From contig CM040085.1 in assembly GCA_022496805.1 (NCBI GenBank), forward strand, positions 48,265,811-48,329,810: DNA of 64,000 nt. Direction: 5' to 3'. Numbering within the stretch: position 1 is the first letter of the stretch; each line of letters begins with the position of its first letter. This document shows, in pieces, positions 1 through 12,636 of this stretch. The notes below the pieces were generated by a model. The model was not told the DNA's origin, did not search any database, and was given only the letters and a program-made list of their open reading frames with translations. The DNA comes from Pohlia nutans. Its lineage: Eukaryota; Streptophyta; Bryopsida; Bryales; Mniaceae. The position numbers were made by a program, and so were the translations under genes.

Positions 1-88
1 GTGTAGTAATTATCAAGTGGTGTAAGTTTGACTTGGCTAAATGTCTATGACATGATGTTTACTCTTGTTGATAGTAGTCAATAAATTT

Positions 89-1290
89 CTACTTTAAAAT
101 TGTAGAAGAAATTTGTACTATGTGACAAAATTTGAAGTCAATAGATTTGGCTCCAAAAGAAGATATATTATTTTTGAGCCGTTGTTCACTTTTCATAGCA
201 ATGCATTGGAACCGCACATCCAATTCCAACCTCAACATCTCCGCGGCGTCTCGACACGACCCTTCACATTGTTGATCATTGTTGTCATGTTCGGCATGGA
301 GAGCAGCAACTTCTTGCCACTTAACGGGCAAATGGAATGGGCTGGGTATGTGTGTCCCCTAATCCGAAATGCAAGTGATCGAGCGCGAGTGTTAAGATCG
401 GTCACCCGCTCTTGTGTGTTGGCAGATGAATGGTTATAGACAATGTTATGAAACATCTCAAAATGTTGTTTTACCAAGCGGTGTCATTGTTGTTGTATAT
501 CATGTACAACTTGGCTTGACAAATATCAACTACCGTTACATAGTCACTCACAAACATATGGTTAAATTGGGAAAAATTTATCAAAGAATTTACCAATTCA
601 AGCAATGGCATGATGCAAGGGAGAGCAAACAATGTACCAACATCACACAAAAAGTCGTAGTTGAGGCGAGCGGTCTCCTTTGCCGCAACTTCCTTCTCGG
701 TTAACTCCAACTCTTTCACGGTCGCATCCTCACACATCTTGGCAATCAAGGTCTTGTACTCCCCCATAACCCTTCTCGAATAAAGAAATCCACCGAGTCT
801 TGGCATTTTGGACCATCCTAAGGCCCTTTGTTCCACAATGTCGGCAAGTTTTTGGAATTCCAAGTGTCGCTTAGAGCTATGGCTAAAGTATGCGTACATC
901 CCTTGGCATAATGCCTCAAACTTAGCTGCGATGGGTAGATTGGAAAGAGGCTCCGCAACCAAATTAGCCCAGTGAGTCATGCAACGGACACGAAATATGA
1001 AAGGGGCCATATGCTCTTTCATTTGGACCGTAACCCCGTTCCTAATGCCTTAGAACACATAAACCCTATCCACACCAAAATATACAAGCCTCTCGGCCAC
1101 CTGATTTTGGTCAAGGTCGGAATAGTGCGTCACCATTCCCTCTATGGCAGCTTTCACAGCATCAGCCCCATTCCCGTGCACTAGTCTACTCAATGATAGC
1201 AAGATAGAAACCCTTTTGAATCCAATGCAAAGATACAAGTGAATGGAAAGCCAAAATTGCCCATCAATTGAAGTCACCTCATTTGAAAAT
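89..1290 (-). pseudogene. hAT-type transposase pseudogene (C-terminal two thirds)
   Basis: The minus-strand reading from about 1277 down to 471 stays in one frame across a single stop near 1050. It resembles domesticated or active hAT transposases of the KIAA1586/ZBED-like type: a 'DGQFWLSIHLYL' stretch (RNase H-like core), then 'GVTVQMKEHMAP', 'CMTHWANLVAE' and 'YAYFSHSSKRHLEFQKLA'. The stop sits where relatives have Gln (context F-stop-GIRNGV), so CAA to TAA is likely. A frameshift near 471 moves the reading to 232-477 ('DLNTRARSLAFRIRGHTYPAHS'), and another leads to 89-331. No zinc-finger N-terminus or terminal inverted repeat was seen. The same family recurs on the plus strand at 51780-53390. 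It is a dead copy; the family call is from motif memory, not a search. Confidence 0.7.
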
Positions 1291-1299
1291 AGGAAGAAG

Positions 1300-1654
1300 A
1301 AATGGACTTATGATATCACTTGTTTCGTGTGATCAGCCAAAGCAGCGGCCAGTTGGTTTGCCATCTCCCAACTGCAAGCTGCAACCTAATGTTTATTTGG
1401 GAAATTGGAAGGTGTGAGAACATCAAAGAGCTCTTTCATGTTCCCATAGTCACTCATTGGCCACCCTTGCATGAGCAACCCATTACAAGAATACCAGACC
1501 CAAAATTACTAAAATTTGATAGGTTTCTATCAATTATGATGGCAGAGGCCTTTCGAAGCATGCTTTGAGGTACTCAAAGCTTTTTATTGTCTGAATTGAC
1601 AGACTTCTGTTGGTGTATTTTGTTTCTATCAATTCATGTGAATTCTCACTTCAC
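1300..1654. other. intergenic, no recognised feature
   Basis: This stretch has moderate base composition and no convincing ORF, repeat or RNA gene. It separates the hAT remnant from the dispersed repeat. Confidence 0.5.
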
Positions 1655-3410
1655 CATATTTTTCAGTACATTTTAGTACACAATTGAGCATAGCAAATGA
1701 TCTTATTTGGAAATGTTTTCACCAAAGAAAAATTAGAACGCCAAGTCATCTTCCATCTCTCAAAAGAAATTTGTGCTTTGGAGTTTCTATGCATGAGATA
1801 TGGACAAAATTCAGTAAACTTGTGAAGAATGTGCATGAGTCGTTTGGGAAGAAAATGTGTTGTGATTAGACTTTCGAGGCTCAATTGTGCATAGTAGACT
1901 AGCTTATTTTTAGCAAAATTGAACTAAAAATACTTGCACAATCAAGTCAACTTCTACCTCCCGAAAGAAATTTGCAATTTGAAGTTTCTATACATGAGAT
2001 ATGGATAAAATTTAGGGGCGCTTTACACTATAGTGGAGAAGTCCAATGGTCATGAATTCTAAGGGAATTCTGAAATATGATTGGCCAAGAGTGACACTCT
2101 TGTCCGGTGGTGATTTATACTACAACCAAGAGTCCTCCGGTGGAGACCTTTGTACATGAATGAAAAAATGACATAGTTGCCAACGTGACGACACTTTTTG
2201 CAATGCAAGTTCTTTGGAGGTCAAGTTTCTTAAGCGACCTCAAAACCTTAAACAAGAAACTTGATCTCTAGAGAACTCCAACTTGATTAAAATTATATTT
2301 TTGTGGACAAATCTCAATTGTGCAATTAAGAGCTTCACCATTGAGATGGGCATGGATTGTGTTACAAATTGGCATGGACATTCAATATGGGGCTCAGAAT
2401 TACATTGAATGTCCACAGATGGGCATGGAAATTCAATAAAAAAAAAATTCTAATCGAGAGCTAATTTCAATTTTTTTATTTAGTTTATTTATTTTTTAAT
2501 TCTTACAATATATTTTATTAAAACAATTATGAAAAAAAAAAATTGTTAATTGAGATGTGTTTATTAATGCTTGTTGAGTTTTGGATTATTAAACACACTC
2601 TATGGGTATTTTTTTGAATTTTAATTTTTTTTACCACACGGATTTGAAGATTATAGCAATTGAAGTGAAAAGAATTATCTTTTTGGATCCTTCTTTACAG
2701 AGAGTCAACCCACTTTGATTCTCCAAAGGATGAAATTTTTGCAATACAAACATTAATTTCTTTAAAAATCTTTAAGAAAATAATGTTAGCTACTTTTTTT
2801 CTTTAATTTAGATGTATTATAGAGGTGGAACATTTTCAAAATTTTCTTGTCATGAAAGAAGTCCCAAAACATGGCCAAACTCATTTTATTTTTTGATCAA
2901 TACATTCTTTTCAAATTTCAATACAATGGTCATTTAGTTAGTAAGGTTTCTACTATGGCCGGCTATGATCATTTTATGAAGTTGTCCAGTGGACTTCTCC
3001 TCTAGGTGGTTACACTACGGCCGGCCGGTCAAGACTTCTTAAGGCATTTTTTATTGTCTTTTCATCTTCTCCGGCATACCATCCCTAGCCTCAAATAACC
3101 ATGTCTTGGGCTAAAATTCTTGAGTGACCGGTACACTTCTCCACCGTAGTGTAAAGCAGTCTTCATTAAGGTTGTGAAGAATGTGCATGAGTTGTTTGAG
3201 AAGAAAATGTGTTGTGATCAGACTTTCGAGGCTTAATTGTGCATAGTAGACTAGCTTATTTTAAGCATTGTTCAACTAAGAATATTTGCACAATCAAGTA
3301 AAATTTCACCTCCAACAAGAATTTCATAATTGAAGTATTTATGCTTAAATTATGCACATTTTTGAAGAATAGTTTAACTAGTGAATAAAAGAGAAAAATG
3401 GGAGGAGTTC
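1655..3410 (+). repeat. dispersed repeat, copy 1, split by a TIR element
   Basis: Two pieces, 1655-2014 and about 3169-3410, together match the block at 11640-12035 in order. Shared landmarks are 'ACAATTGAGCATAG', 'GCCAAGTCATCTTCCA', 'GAAGAATGTGCATGAGT', 'GTGTTGTGATCAGACTT' and 'CTCAATTGTGCATAGT'. The block itself is a degenerate tandem of units of roughly 200 bp: the phrase CAATTG(A/T)GCATAG recurs and is followed each time by 'CTTATTTT' and a 'CACCTCC' stretch. No coding potential. The gap between the two pieces is the element at 2015-3165. Confidence 0.7.
2015..3165. mobile_element. non-autonomous TIR element, possible PIF/Harbinger type
   Basis: The termini are inverted: left 'CTTTACACTATAGTGGAGA' from about 2021, and the right end reads 'CTTTACACTACGGTGGAGA' in reverse complement, ending near 3155. 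The first few bases beyond this are less well matched. TTA lies at both borders (2012-2014 and 3166-3168), the size and sequence expected of PIF/Harbinger target duplications. The right terminus is partly duplicated inside at about 2985-3025. The interior is AT-rich with no transposase. Comparison with the uninterrupted repeat at 11640-12035 supports insertion. Confidence 0.6.
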
Positions 3411-3461
3411 TACATATCCCATAGTCATTGTCAACACTAGTGCACCGAATTTTGTATAAAG

Positions 3462-4252
3462 TGTTGAAGTTGATGATGTAGGATAGTATTGCTAAAAGTC
3501 AAAAGGTGTTTGGGTGGAAATAAATGATGTGTGGGAGAAGGGTGAGGGCATGGGCTGATCTTAGAAGCTTCTAGTGGTGGGTTATCCCATATGGTTTGTC
3601 ATGCACACCTCCTAGTGTACACCTCTTAAGGAGGGAAGCTCTTGAGTAAAAAAACCATCTCTTTCTAGCATCCCTTGTGTTTGTGTATGTGCATTGTGCA
3701 ATCTTCTATTACCTTCAATAGGTTATGGGGCCATTCATGTGTGTTGCATGAGTATTGGATTGCATTGAGGCATTTTGTTGAAGGTCGTTGCGGAAGGGGC
3801 CGATTTGGAGCTTTTTGGGAGCATGTTTTGGGCTTTTTGGAGGTGCGCACGGGCTAAAGTTACACATTGGAGCACCCCTCTTGGTCAATCTCTTCCTTTG
3901 GAGCTTTATTTTCTTGATTCCAAGCCCCCTTTGTAAGTGTAACATTGTTTTGTTCAATTTGATGCACTTGTGATAATACAAGTGATTTGTGAGGTGTTGA
4001 GGCTCTAAAGGGAGGGTCTATGATCTGATTTGAGTGATTGGACACTTGCACAGAGGTGTTGCATGTCTTTCATGCCCTTGGAGTGCTCAAAATTTCATTT
4101 GGAGCTAGTTTATGCACTTGTCGAGCACAAAGGTGTTGATTTGTTGTTTGGGGTTGTAGTAGAAGCGTTAAGGTGCTACTTTCAATCAAAAATCACAAAA
4201 ACGAGTGTCATTTTTGAGTTTGATGGTTGATTTTAGTGGGGAGACATACATC
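3462..4252 (+). repeat. copia 5' LTR and untranslated leader
   Basis: The start at TGTTGAAGTTGATGATGTAG is repeated at 8287, just after a purine tract, so 3462 is the 5' LTR start. Similarity between the two copies runs about 105 bp, until the 3' copy ends. Because the 3' LTR is truncated, the 3' limit of the 5' LTR cannot be set, and no clear primer-binding site complementary to initiator tRNA-Met was found before the gag start. The stretch up to 4252 is therefore LTR plus leader. Confidence 0.65.
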
Positions 4253-7200
4253 ATGGCATCTTATGAGGGTGAGGGTCCCAAAGTGGTGGATAAGTTCGAT
4301 GGGGTGAATTTTCACTTGTGGAAGTTTAAATTGAAGATGGTAATGGCCGAGAAGGAGTTGTGGGAGATTGTAGATGGTAGTGAGGAGCCCCCTCACTCTA
4401 CTTCGGAACCTCAGGTCATGCATACATATATGAGGAGGAAGAAGAAGGCATTTGCAATTTTGGCTCTCAATCTCTTCAATTCGCAACATTTGTTCGTGCA
4501 AAACACCTGCAAAGGCATGGGCCAAGCTTTGCAACATTCACGAAGCAAAGAGTTTGGTCAACATTTTGTTTTTGAGGCGCAAATTCTTCACCATCAAAAT
4601 GGAGGAAGACGATGACATGTTGGCGTACATTAATAAGGTGAAGGCATTTGCGGATCAACTCAACGGTGCGAACGTGATCATTTCTGATGGCGACATTGTG
4701 ATGACGCTTTTGGAGAGTTTACCACCTTCGTACGAGTATCTCATCGTGGCTATAGAGTCGAGACCTATTTTCGAACTCACGTTAGACTATGTGACGTCGA
4801 GGTTGTTGCACGAGCTCTCGCGACAAAAGGAGAATGAGTCTCGTGGTGATAGTGCAACTCTTGTGGCAAAGCAATTAAAGATTGGAGGCGGAAGGAGCTT
4901 TAGCGACAAGGTTTGTTTCTATTGCGGTAAGAAGGGCCATATTGCAAAGTATTGTTTCAAGCGTAGGAACAATGAGAAGGGGGAGAATGCCAACAACACA
5001 AAAACACGTGACAATGATGATGAGTACGCTTTCACCACTAGGTATGTCTCTTGCGACACAAGTATGAGTGATGATATTGACGAATACGCAAACATGGCAA
5101 ATCACGTATCGTGCAATGGTAGTGTGACCGATTAGATTCTAGATTCGGGAGCCACAAGCTATATGGCACCCAAAAGGAGTTGTTTCCATTCATATCACCT
5201 AATCTTGCCAAAAAGAGTGATTTTGGAAGATGATACGGTACTTGAGGCCGTGGTAAAGGTCAAATTGTTGTAGACATCGAGGTGAAGGGCCGTGTGAAAA
5301 CAATCACTATCAAGGATGTCCTCCACGTTCCCAAATTAAATGTTAATCTTTTATCGGTGAGACACTTGGTCACAAAACACTTGCGTGTTGAGTTTAGTGA
5401 TATGGGGAGCTTTGTATTGTCACCGAGTCGAGACAAGGTGGCCATCATAGAAGAAATCGACGGCTTGTACCACATCAAGTTTTCAAAGGTGCATTCGAGT
5501 GAATCAGTGGTGTTGATGCAATCAAGCTCAAAAGACGACAAGTTAGGATTATGGCATCGTTGACTCAGCCATTTGAACGTCAAGAGTGTGAAAACACTTC
5601 GTAGCATGGTAAGTGGTATGGACCTACTCCAATCACATGTGGATCTTCTCCAATCACATGTGGATCCTTTTTCATTCACTTGTGAGGGTTGTATTGAAGG
5701 CAAGTATCAACGATTACCGTTTGTGGGTGAAGCAACAATTTGTGCAACCGAGCCTTTGGGAATCGTTCATTCCCATGTGTGTGGCCCGATGAAGACGCCG
5801 TCGATTGAGGGATGCAAATATTTTGTAACCTTTATTGATGACTTTACAAGAAAGATTTGGCTCTATCCAATCAAGACCAAAAGCGAGTGCTTTGACAAGT
5901 TCAAAGAGTTCAAGGCGTTGGTGGAGAAGCAATCCAAGAAGAAGATCAAGGTGTTTCAATCCGACAACGGTGGCGAATTCATGTTCAACAAGTTTGATGA
6001 GTTTTTTAAGAAAGAAGGCATTGCGCTCCAAACATTGGCCCCGTATACCCTTCAATAAAATGGAATTGTGGAGCGTGCAAATCAAACCATTGTGGAGATG
6101 GCGAGGAGCATGTTGCATGCGCAAGACTTGAAGTTGGATCTTTGGGCGGAAGCGGTGGTGAATGCGGTGTATACTCGCAATCAGTGCCCTACAAGTGCAG
6201 TTGCAAACATGACACCTGAGCAAGCGTGGAGTGGGAGGCAACCTTGTGTTGCACACATACACATTTTTGGATGCATTGTTATTGCAAAGATACCGGAAGC
6301 TCATAGGACCAAACTTGAGGTAAAGGCCGAAAAGTGTATGTTTCTTGACTATTGTGAAGGTACAAAGGTGTATAGGCTCATGTCAGTGGAGACGAAGAAG
6401 ATCATTCGATCGTGTGATGTCACTTTTTGTGAGGAGTCTACCGTTGGACGTCATCTGGAGGATGGTCCAAGTGGGAGATGTGAAGATGTTATCGTGGACA
6501 CATCTTCAAAATCTCTTATTGTTGATGTTGATGATGAAGATGAAGGTGGGGAAGATGACGAGTTGGAGGCTCTTTCAAGTTTGAAGACCAAGAATGACAC
6601 AAAGGAGGAGCAAGTGGAGAATTCTTCTTCAAGTTATCGGCGATATCCCGAAAGAATGCACAAGTCGCCTAGAGAGTGGTGGAAGAATCATATCTTACCC
6701 GCTCGAAGTAATGACAAGCATGCGAATGTGGCATTATCGGACGGTCCGTTATTCATTCGTGAGCCATGCATGGTGAGGATGTGGTCAAGTGGGAGCAAAC
6801 CATACAAGAGGAGTATGAGTCGTTGATTGCTAATGGCACATGGGAATTGACTCCCATTTCCAAAGATCGCAACCCCATTGGTTGCAAGTGGGTGTTTCGT
6901 ACAAATAGGGATGCTTCCAGTGATGTGGTGTGCTACAAGGCAATACTTGTGGCAAAAGGGTTTGCACAAGTTCAAGGGGTGGATTTTCATGAGACGTTTG
7001 CTCCCGTGGCCAAGTTTACCACCATTCGATGCATTCTTGCGATTGAAGCGGTCATGGACTTGGAAATACATCAAATGGATGTGAAGACGGTATTCTTGAA
7101 TGGCGACTTGAAGGAGGACATCTACATGGTGCAACCTAAGGGATTTGTACGTGAAGGTAAAGAGAATTATGTTTGCAAACTCAAAAAGTCATTGTATGGG

Positions 7201-8227
7201 TTGAAGCAATCTCCAAGAGCATGGTATCGAAAGATTGACATATTTCTTGTCGAATGCGGGTTCACTAAAAGCATTACAAATCATAGTTTGTATTTTATGC
7301 AAAAGGGTCAACATGTTGTGATTGTAATCATATATGTTGATGACTTGATCATTCTTGCAAGCCTTATGAGTTCTATGAAGACACTCAAGGCCATGCTTGA
7401 GAAGGAGTACGAGATGAGTAACCTTGGTGAGTTGCATTTTTGTCTTGGAGTTGAGTTTGTGAGAGATAGGGCAACTCGCACTATCACAATGAGCCAAAGC
7501 AAGTATGTGTTAGGTGTGCTCACGCGATTTGGAATGGAGGATTGTAAACCCATTGCAACACCATTGGATGTCAATTTCAAGCTCATGAAGTTCACCGAGG
7601 AAGAGTATACGGCGGAGGTTCAATCGATGTTGGCGGTGCCATACAAGCAAGCGGTGGGGTCATTGATGTATGCGATGATTGCAACACGGTTGGACCTTGC
7701 GTATCCAATTAGTGTGATGAATTAACACATGGCAAGACCGGGATCAAAGCATTGGATGGTGGTGAAGAGGATCATGCGCTATTTGAAGAAGACAATTGAT
7801 GTGAAGTTATGTCTCGGTGGCTTTTACATTGTGTTGAGTGATTATTGCGATGCGGACTACGCGGGAGACATGGACGATCGAAAATCTACTGCGGGTACAT
7901 GTTCAAAGTTGGATCGGGCGCGGTATCGTGGAATAGCAAGCGGCAACAAACCACGGCCACGTCCATGATACGAAGGAGGCAATTTGGTTGAGACAACTAA
8001 TGGCAGATGTGGGTTGTGCACAAGGAGAGGCTACAACGATCATGTGTGACAACCAAAGGAGTATTTCACTTGCAAAGAACCCGACACATCATTTACGCAC
8101 GAAGCACATTGATGTGCAATATCACTTCATTTGGGAGAAGTTGGCGATGGGAGTTATACGATTAGACTATTGTTCAACAGAGCACATGGTAGCGGATGTG
8201 CTCACAAAGGGTCTTGCACGAGATTGA
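4253..8227 (+). pseudogene. Ty1/copia gag-pol, degenerate
   Basis: Domain order is that of Ty1/copia: gag from the ATG at 4253; a CCHC zinc knuckle (CFYCGKKGHIAKYC, about 4915-4960); protease 'LDSGATSYM' near 5140; GAG-pre-integrase 'LGLWHR' near 5550; integrase with 'GCIEGKYQRLPF', 'FIDDFTRKIW' and 'QSDNGGEF'; RT 6766-7725 with 'CKWVFRTN', 'QMDVKTVFLNGDL' and 'YVDDLIIL'; and RNase H ending '...VADVLTKGLARD' at 8227. Breaks include frameshifts near 4500 (gag), 5230-5280, 6770 (before RT) and 7920-7990. Stops occur at 5133, near 5562, 6056 and 7723, several where the family has Gln or Arg. It cannot encode a full polyprotein. Confidence 0.95.
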
Positions 8228-8276
8228 CACGAAAAACTAGTAATAGAATTTGGACTTAAAGGCTTTGGCTCTATGC

Positions 8277-8393
8277 AAAGTGGGAGTGTTGAAGTTGATG
8301 ATGTAGGGTAGTCTTGCTGAAAGCCAAAAGGTGTTTCGGAGGAAATAAATGATGTGTGGGAGAGGGGTGAGGGTATGGGCTGAATATAGAGAG
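8277..8393 (+). repeat. copia polypurine tract and truncated 3' LTR
   Basis: The tract AAAGTGGGAG (about 8277-8286) precedes TGTTGAAGTTGATGATGTAG at 8287, which matches the 5' LTR start at 3462. Similarity fades after 'GGGCTGA' around 8385-8393, so only the first 105 bp or so of the 3' LTR remain. No target duplication can be tested. Confidence 0.75.
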
Positions 8394-8490
8394 ATGGGTT
8401 TAGAACACATATCTCTTTTGGCTATAGATGACGGACTTTAGAGGCATGCGCTCCAACTCCGAGCTCCAAGAATTGCAGACCGCCAATCCA

Positions 8491-8732
8491 CTCAGGGAAG
8501 TCACTGTCAAAATTCAAATAACCATGAGAGAACAAATATAGGATATCTTTTATTTATTTGAAGTAAAATTTATAAATTTTTAGAAGTAATACATGCTGTT
8601 TTTTAACCAATTTGAGAATATTCCTAGAATATATTATAAATAATAGAATATTTCAATTATTTCATAGTTCCGTATTAAATACCCTCTGTTCGCTCATATA
8701 TACCGAAATTTACACTAAGTGACTTCCCCGAG
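8491..8732. mobile_element. hAT-type MITE, family M1, copy 1
   Basis: A 242-bp element with imperfect terminal inverted repeats: CTCAGGGAAGTCACT on the left, and AGTGACTTCCCCGAG on the right. It is flanked by an exact 8-bp duplication CCAATCCA (8483-8490 and 8733-8740). An 8-bp duplication is the hAT hallmark. The interior is AT-rich and non-coding. Relatives lie at 12382, 46250 and 52799. Confidence 0.85.
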
Positions 8733-8740
8733 CCAATCCA

Positions 8741-9132
8741 TTAGCCAACCCTAATCCTGCACCAAAAAAAAAAAAAAAAAAAAAAAAAAAACCCTCAAAA
8801 TGCAAGTGTCGAACGCCGCGAGATCCAAAACTTCTGAGGCGTCACTTTGCCAAAAGAAAATTGGGCGCTGCTCAAGCGCTTCCCTAAGCCTAAACTCATG
8901 AGAAATGAATTGACGAACCTGGACAGAGTGCCCAATCAAAAGTGGCAAGGCAGAGTCTTGATGAATGAACACTTTACAAATGCTTCATTGACCTGTACAC
9001 TATATTTGCTATCTACACGCTAGCGCACAAGCTGAGAATGAGGAGGGAAGAAGCCATTTGAATGAAGAGAAAATGGGGGAGGGGGCAGGGGGCAGGACCT
9101 ACTCTAAGCTAAAAAGGCAAAAAGAAGGGGAA
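8741..9132. other. intergenic with poly(A) tract
   Basis: Contains a run of about 27 A at 8764-8790 and a purine-rich stretch before the CACTA element. No TSD was found that would make the A-run a retroposon tail. No gene seen. Confidence 0.5.
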
Positions 9133-10312
9133 CACTACTAGAAAATCGTAACCAAATCAACAGAAAATCAATTGATTTATATTATTTGAGGCACTGCAAT
9201 GACCGATTTCACAGATCTTTGAACTTTTGTAAAAATCAACAAATTGCTACCTACTTTCTGTTAATTTGAATAGTGCGATGACCAAATCAACAAAATTTTA
9301 GCTAATCTAGAAACTTTTTAAAATATTTTTGGAATTCTTTGGAATCTTCTTAGAATCTTTTGGAATCTTTTGGAATATTCTAAAATCTGTTGAAATCTTT
9401 GGAATCTTTTGCAATTTGTGGACTCAATTCATACGTTTATAAGATTTTGGAATGTTTTTATACCATAGCAGTAGGGCAAGGTTGGCACATTGATACTAAA
9501 TAATAAATTAACCCTCAAAACCATGAGTCGTGATTTCAAACTATTTTCCACTTTTGAGTAGGTCCTTCTTGATACAATATATGTTGAATACAATTCTTGT
9601 ACAAGGTGTGAATTTTTTAATAAACTTGTGTTTCACTATCAGGTTAATGCTTAGATTTTTTTGATCAATTCAAGTTGCAATTAAAAAGTTATTTTCAAAA
9701 GGTGATATTTTTAGGTTTGGACAATTTTAAGCACCTATGACAAATAGATCCAATTGGTTTGAAATTCTTTATACAAACTCTCAACAAGATGGTGAACATA
9801 ATCCTCAAAGTTGAAAGGCATCAAAGGACAAAAATTTGACTTTCAAAACATTTAAAACATTTAAAACACCCTCATTTGGGCAACATTTAAGATACCATGG
9901 TTGAAGTTCTATGTACTTTGATTTTTTTTTTAAACTTAATCATTCACAATTTAAAAAATAAATAAAACTCAACAGACTTTGGCGGTCATTTTGTCATAGT
10001 AGAATAAAAATTTTCAAAAAACTTTGAACTTAAAAAAGTTGGAAGAACAAGCTAACTCTCATCTCCAAAAACCCGTTTGAGATTTTGAGCCTCCATTCAA
10101 AAGTTATAAACAAATTTCAGAGTGGGGTAGCAAGGAATATTTTCTTTAATATTTTCAAGCACCCTCTATGATTCTTTTAAATTTTTTATTTGACCAGATC
10201 AACAGAAAATATCAACAAATTTCTGTTGATTATTGTCATATACAATTTGTCTGAAACAACTGAAAATATCAACGCTTCTCTGTTGATTTGGACACTGAAT
10301 TTTTTAGTAGTG
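9133..10312. mobile_element. non-autonomous CACTA (En/Spm) element
   Basis: Begins CACTACTAGAAAATCG and ends TTTTTTAGTAGTG, the classic CACTA terminus. Sub-terminal repeats of 'ATCAACAGAAAAT' and its complement 'TCTGTTGAT' lie near both ends (9155-9300 and 10195-10290), as expected for CACTA transposase binding regions. The flanks are similar purine runs (GGGGAA and AAGGGG), so the 2-3 bp duplication is hard to define. Length 1180 bp, no transposase. Confidence 0.8.
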
Positions 10313-11639
10313 AAGGGGAGGAGGAAAAAAAAGAAAAAAGAAAAGAAAATAGAGCGTTGAGATCTCCTCGAGTGTGCGTCCGCCGGCCACGTTCTTTGTA
10401 CCATCGGAAAGTTCTCGACGAGGAGAGGTGTATCAAAGTCATTTCATCGCTTTTAGAGGTACATTGTGAGAGTTATGGATTTTTGAGTGAATTTTGACAT
10501 CACAAATTGAATTAAATTATGAAAAATGAAATTTGGGAGTTTTTGATGTCATTCTTGGCATCATCAGAAATCTCTTGGTGAGTAGGGATGCACCAAAGTC
10601 AATTCGTAATTTTTGGACCTACAGTGTAAAAGTTATGGATTCTTAATCAGATTCCTTATCATAAATTGAATTGAATTATGGATAAATGACTTTAAAAAGG
10701 AAAAAAAAAAAAAGCATGTTTAAATCACGGGGAACATTGGATCAACATTACATGGCCGCACTAGTTGTTGTATATAAGTCCAATATAAAAAAATTACAGT
10801 GATCTTTAATTTATAAAGAAAGTAACAAAAAAGAACTTTTGTATGTTATAGTTATAAAATAGTTATAAATTTAATTTATAAATTAAATAAAATTCCTTAA
10901 ATAATAAAATTGATCTTGAATAGGTTTTAAAAATACTAAAATTTAACTTTCTAGAACAATGTTCAATGCATTGTACATATTTCAATTTGATGGTAAATGT
11001 TATAATTTATTAAACTTATATTTTTTAATAATTTTAACTTTGATGGTTTTAAGGTTTTAGGGTATCCTAAAAACAAGAATACAATAATAAATCATTTAGC
11101 ATTATTAGAAAATAATATTTCAATAATGATAAATTGATTGTAAATTCTATATAATAAATGAGATAATCTAAATTGAAGTGAAAATAAATGAAATTATGTA
11201 GTGAAGTGAAGAGTTTACAAAATAATTATAGTAAGAGTTGTTATTTCATTTCTACAAAGAAAAATGTGTAGAATTTGGAGCTACATATAAAAATGAAAAC
11301 CAATGCTTTGTAAAAATCATCAATATGGCAGTTTGAATCTCCATATCATCATAGTTTTACATATGTGATAAAATCTATATATGGATATTGAATGAAATAC
11401 ACATAAATAGAACATGCCAATTTTTTTGGAAATTGAAAGTAGTTTTTGCCGAATTTCACATAGATTATTTTTTGAAATTGCCAAAACGTTGAAAAATACC
11501 ATTTTTTCACATCTTAATATCATTTGTTTAATCGAGTGTGAGTTTTGGAGGAAGAAAGAATTGGTCTTGTGATCAAATTCATTCTAAGTCACTCCCAAAT
11601 GATATGGGATAATAACTTGCAAGCCCATGTGAATTCTCA
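10313..11639. other. AT-rich intergenic DNA with a degenerate duplication
   Basis: About 10415-10690 holds two diverged units of roughly 180 bp sharing 'CAAAGTCA', 'GTTATGGATT' and 'AAATTGAATT.AATTATG'. The rest is very AT-rich. No gene seen. Confidence 0.5.
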
Positions 11640-12035
11640 CTCCATCATATTTTTCAGTAGATTTTGGTCCACAATTGAGCATAGAAAACGATCTTATTTT
11701 GAAATGTTTTCAACTAAGAAAAGTTAGAAGGCCAAGTCATCTTCCACCTCCAAAAAGAATTTTGTGATTTGAAGTTTTTATGAATGAGATATGAACAAAT
11801 TTCAGTAAAGCGGTGAAGAATGTGCATGAGTTGAATGATAAGAAAATGTGTTGTGATCAGACTTTTGAGGCTCAATTGTGCATAGTTGACTAACTTATTT
11901 TGAGTATTGGTCCAAAAAGAAAAGTTTTACAATCAAGCAATATTTCACCTCCAAAAATAATTTTGTAATTTGGAGTTTTTATTCTTGAGTTATGCACATT
12001 TTTGTAAAGGGGTTTAACCGGTTAACTTTAAAGCA
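11640..12035 (+). repeat. dispersed repeat, copy 2 (uninterrupted)
   Basis: Matches 1655-2014 plus 3169-3410 in order, without the 1.15-kb insertion. Landmarks: 'CACAATTGAGCATAG', 'GCCAAGTCATCTTCCACC', 'GAAGAATGTGCATGAGTTG', 'CTCAATTGTGCATAGTTGAC'. Non-coding. Confidence 0.75.
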
Positions 12036-12381
12036 ATTGTCCTACTTTGTCCTATCCAAGAGTGAGACCCCATGGGGGGAGGGGGCACCGGTGGTAATCA
12101 TAAACAACGTGCAATAAAATATAGGATATTTAATATTCAATTGAGATAAAATTTTGAAAATTTCTAAATAAAATATAGGGGCCGATTAGTGTTGAAATTG
12201 ACTTATAAAAAGATACCATACTATATAATACGTTCTATTTTATTTTATTTTATTTAAAAAATCCCTTGGATAAAGGTATCTCAAGTTGAATATGATCATG
12301 GAGGCTTAAATTGAATGAATGAAAAATTGCATATTTCCAATGTTAAACAATTGTATTTCTTAACACTATAACTTTTAGGTT

Positions 12382-12636
12382 CTCGGGGAGGTCACTTCCA
12401 AATATTACGAAACAACGTGCGAACAAAGATAGGGTCCAAATAAATCTTTGAATGTAAATTTTGTAAATGATTTACATTAATATAGGATGCTCAAAATTGA
12501 TTACAAGAATAAAGATGAGAATATTTCAATAATATTACTAATTATGGTAAGAATTATTTTGAAATTTTAGGGTGCTTTTAAATACCCGTTTGTTCACACG
12601 TGATACTCAAAAGATACAAAGAGTGACCTCCCTGAG
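12382..12636. mobile_element. hAT-type MITE, family M1, copy 2
   Basis: 255 bp, ends CTCGGGGAGGTCACTTCC and GAGTGACCTCCCTGAG. The interior is clearly similar to the copy at 46250 ('AACAAAGATAGGG', 'AAATAAATCTTTGAA', 'TTTAAATACCC', 'TTCACACGTGATACT'). Flanking octamers TTTAGGTT and TTCAAGTT agree at 6 of 8, so this is an older insertion. Confidence 0.85.

Noticed and set aside
4000..4252. Copia primer-binding site
   Set aside because: No stretch complementary to the initiator tRNA-Met 3' half was found.
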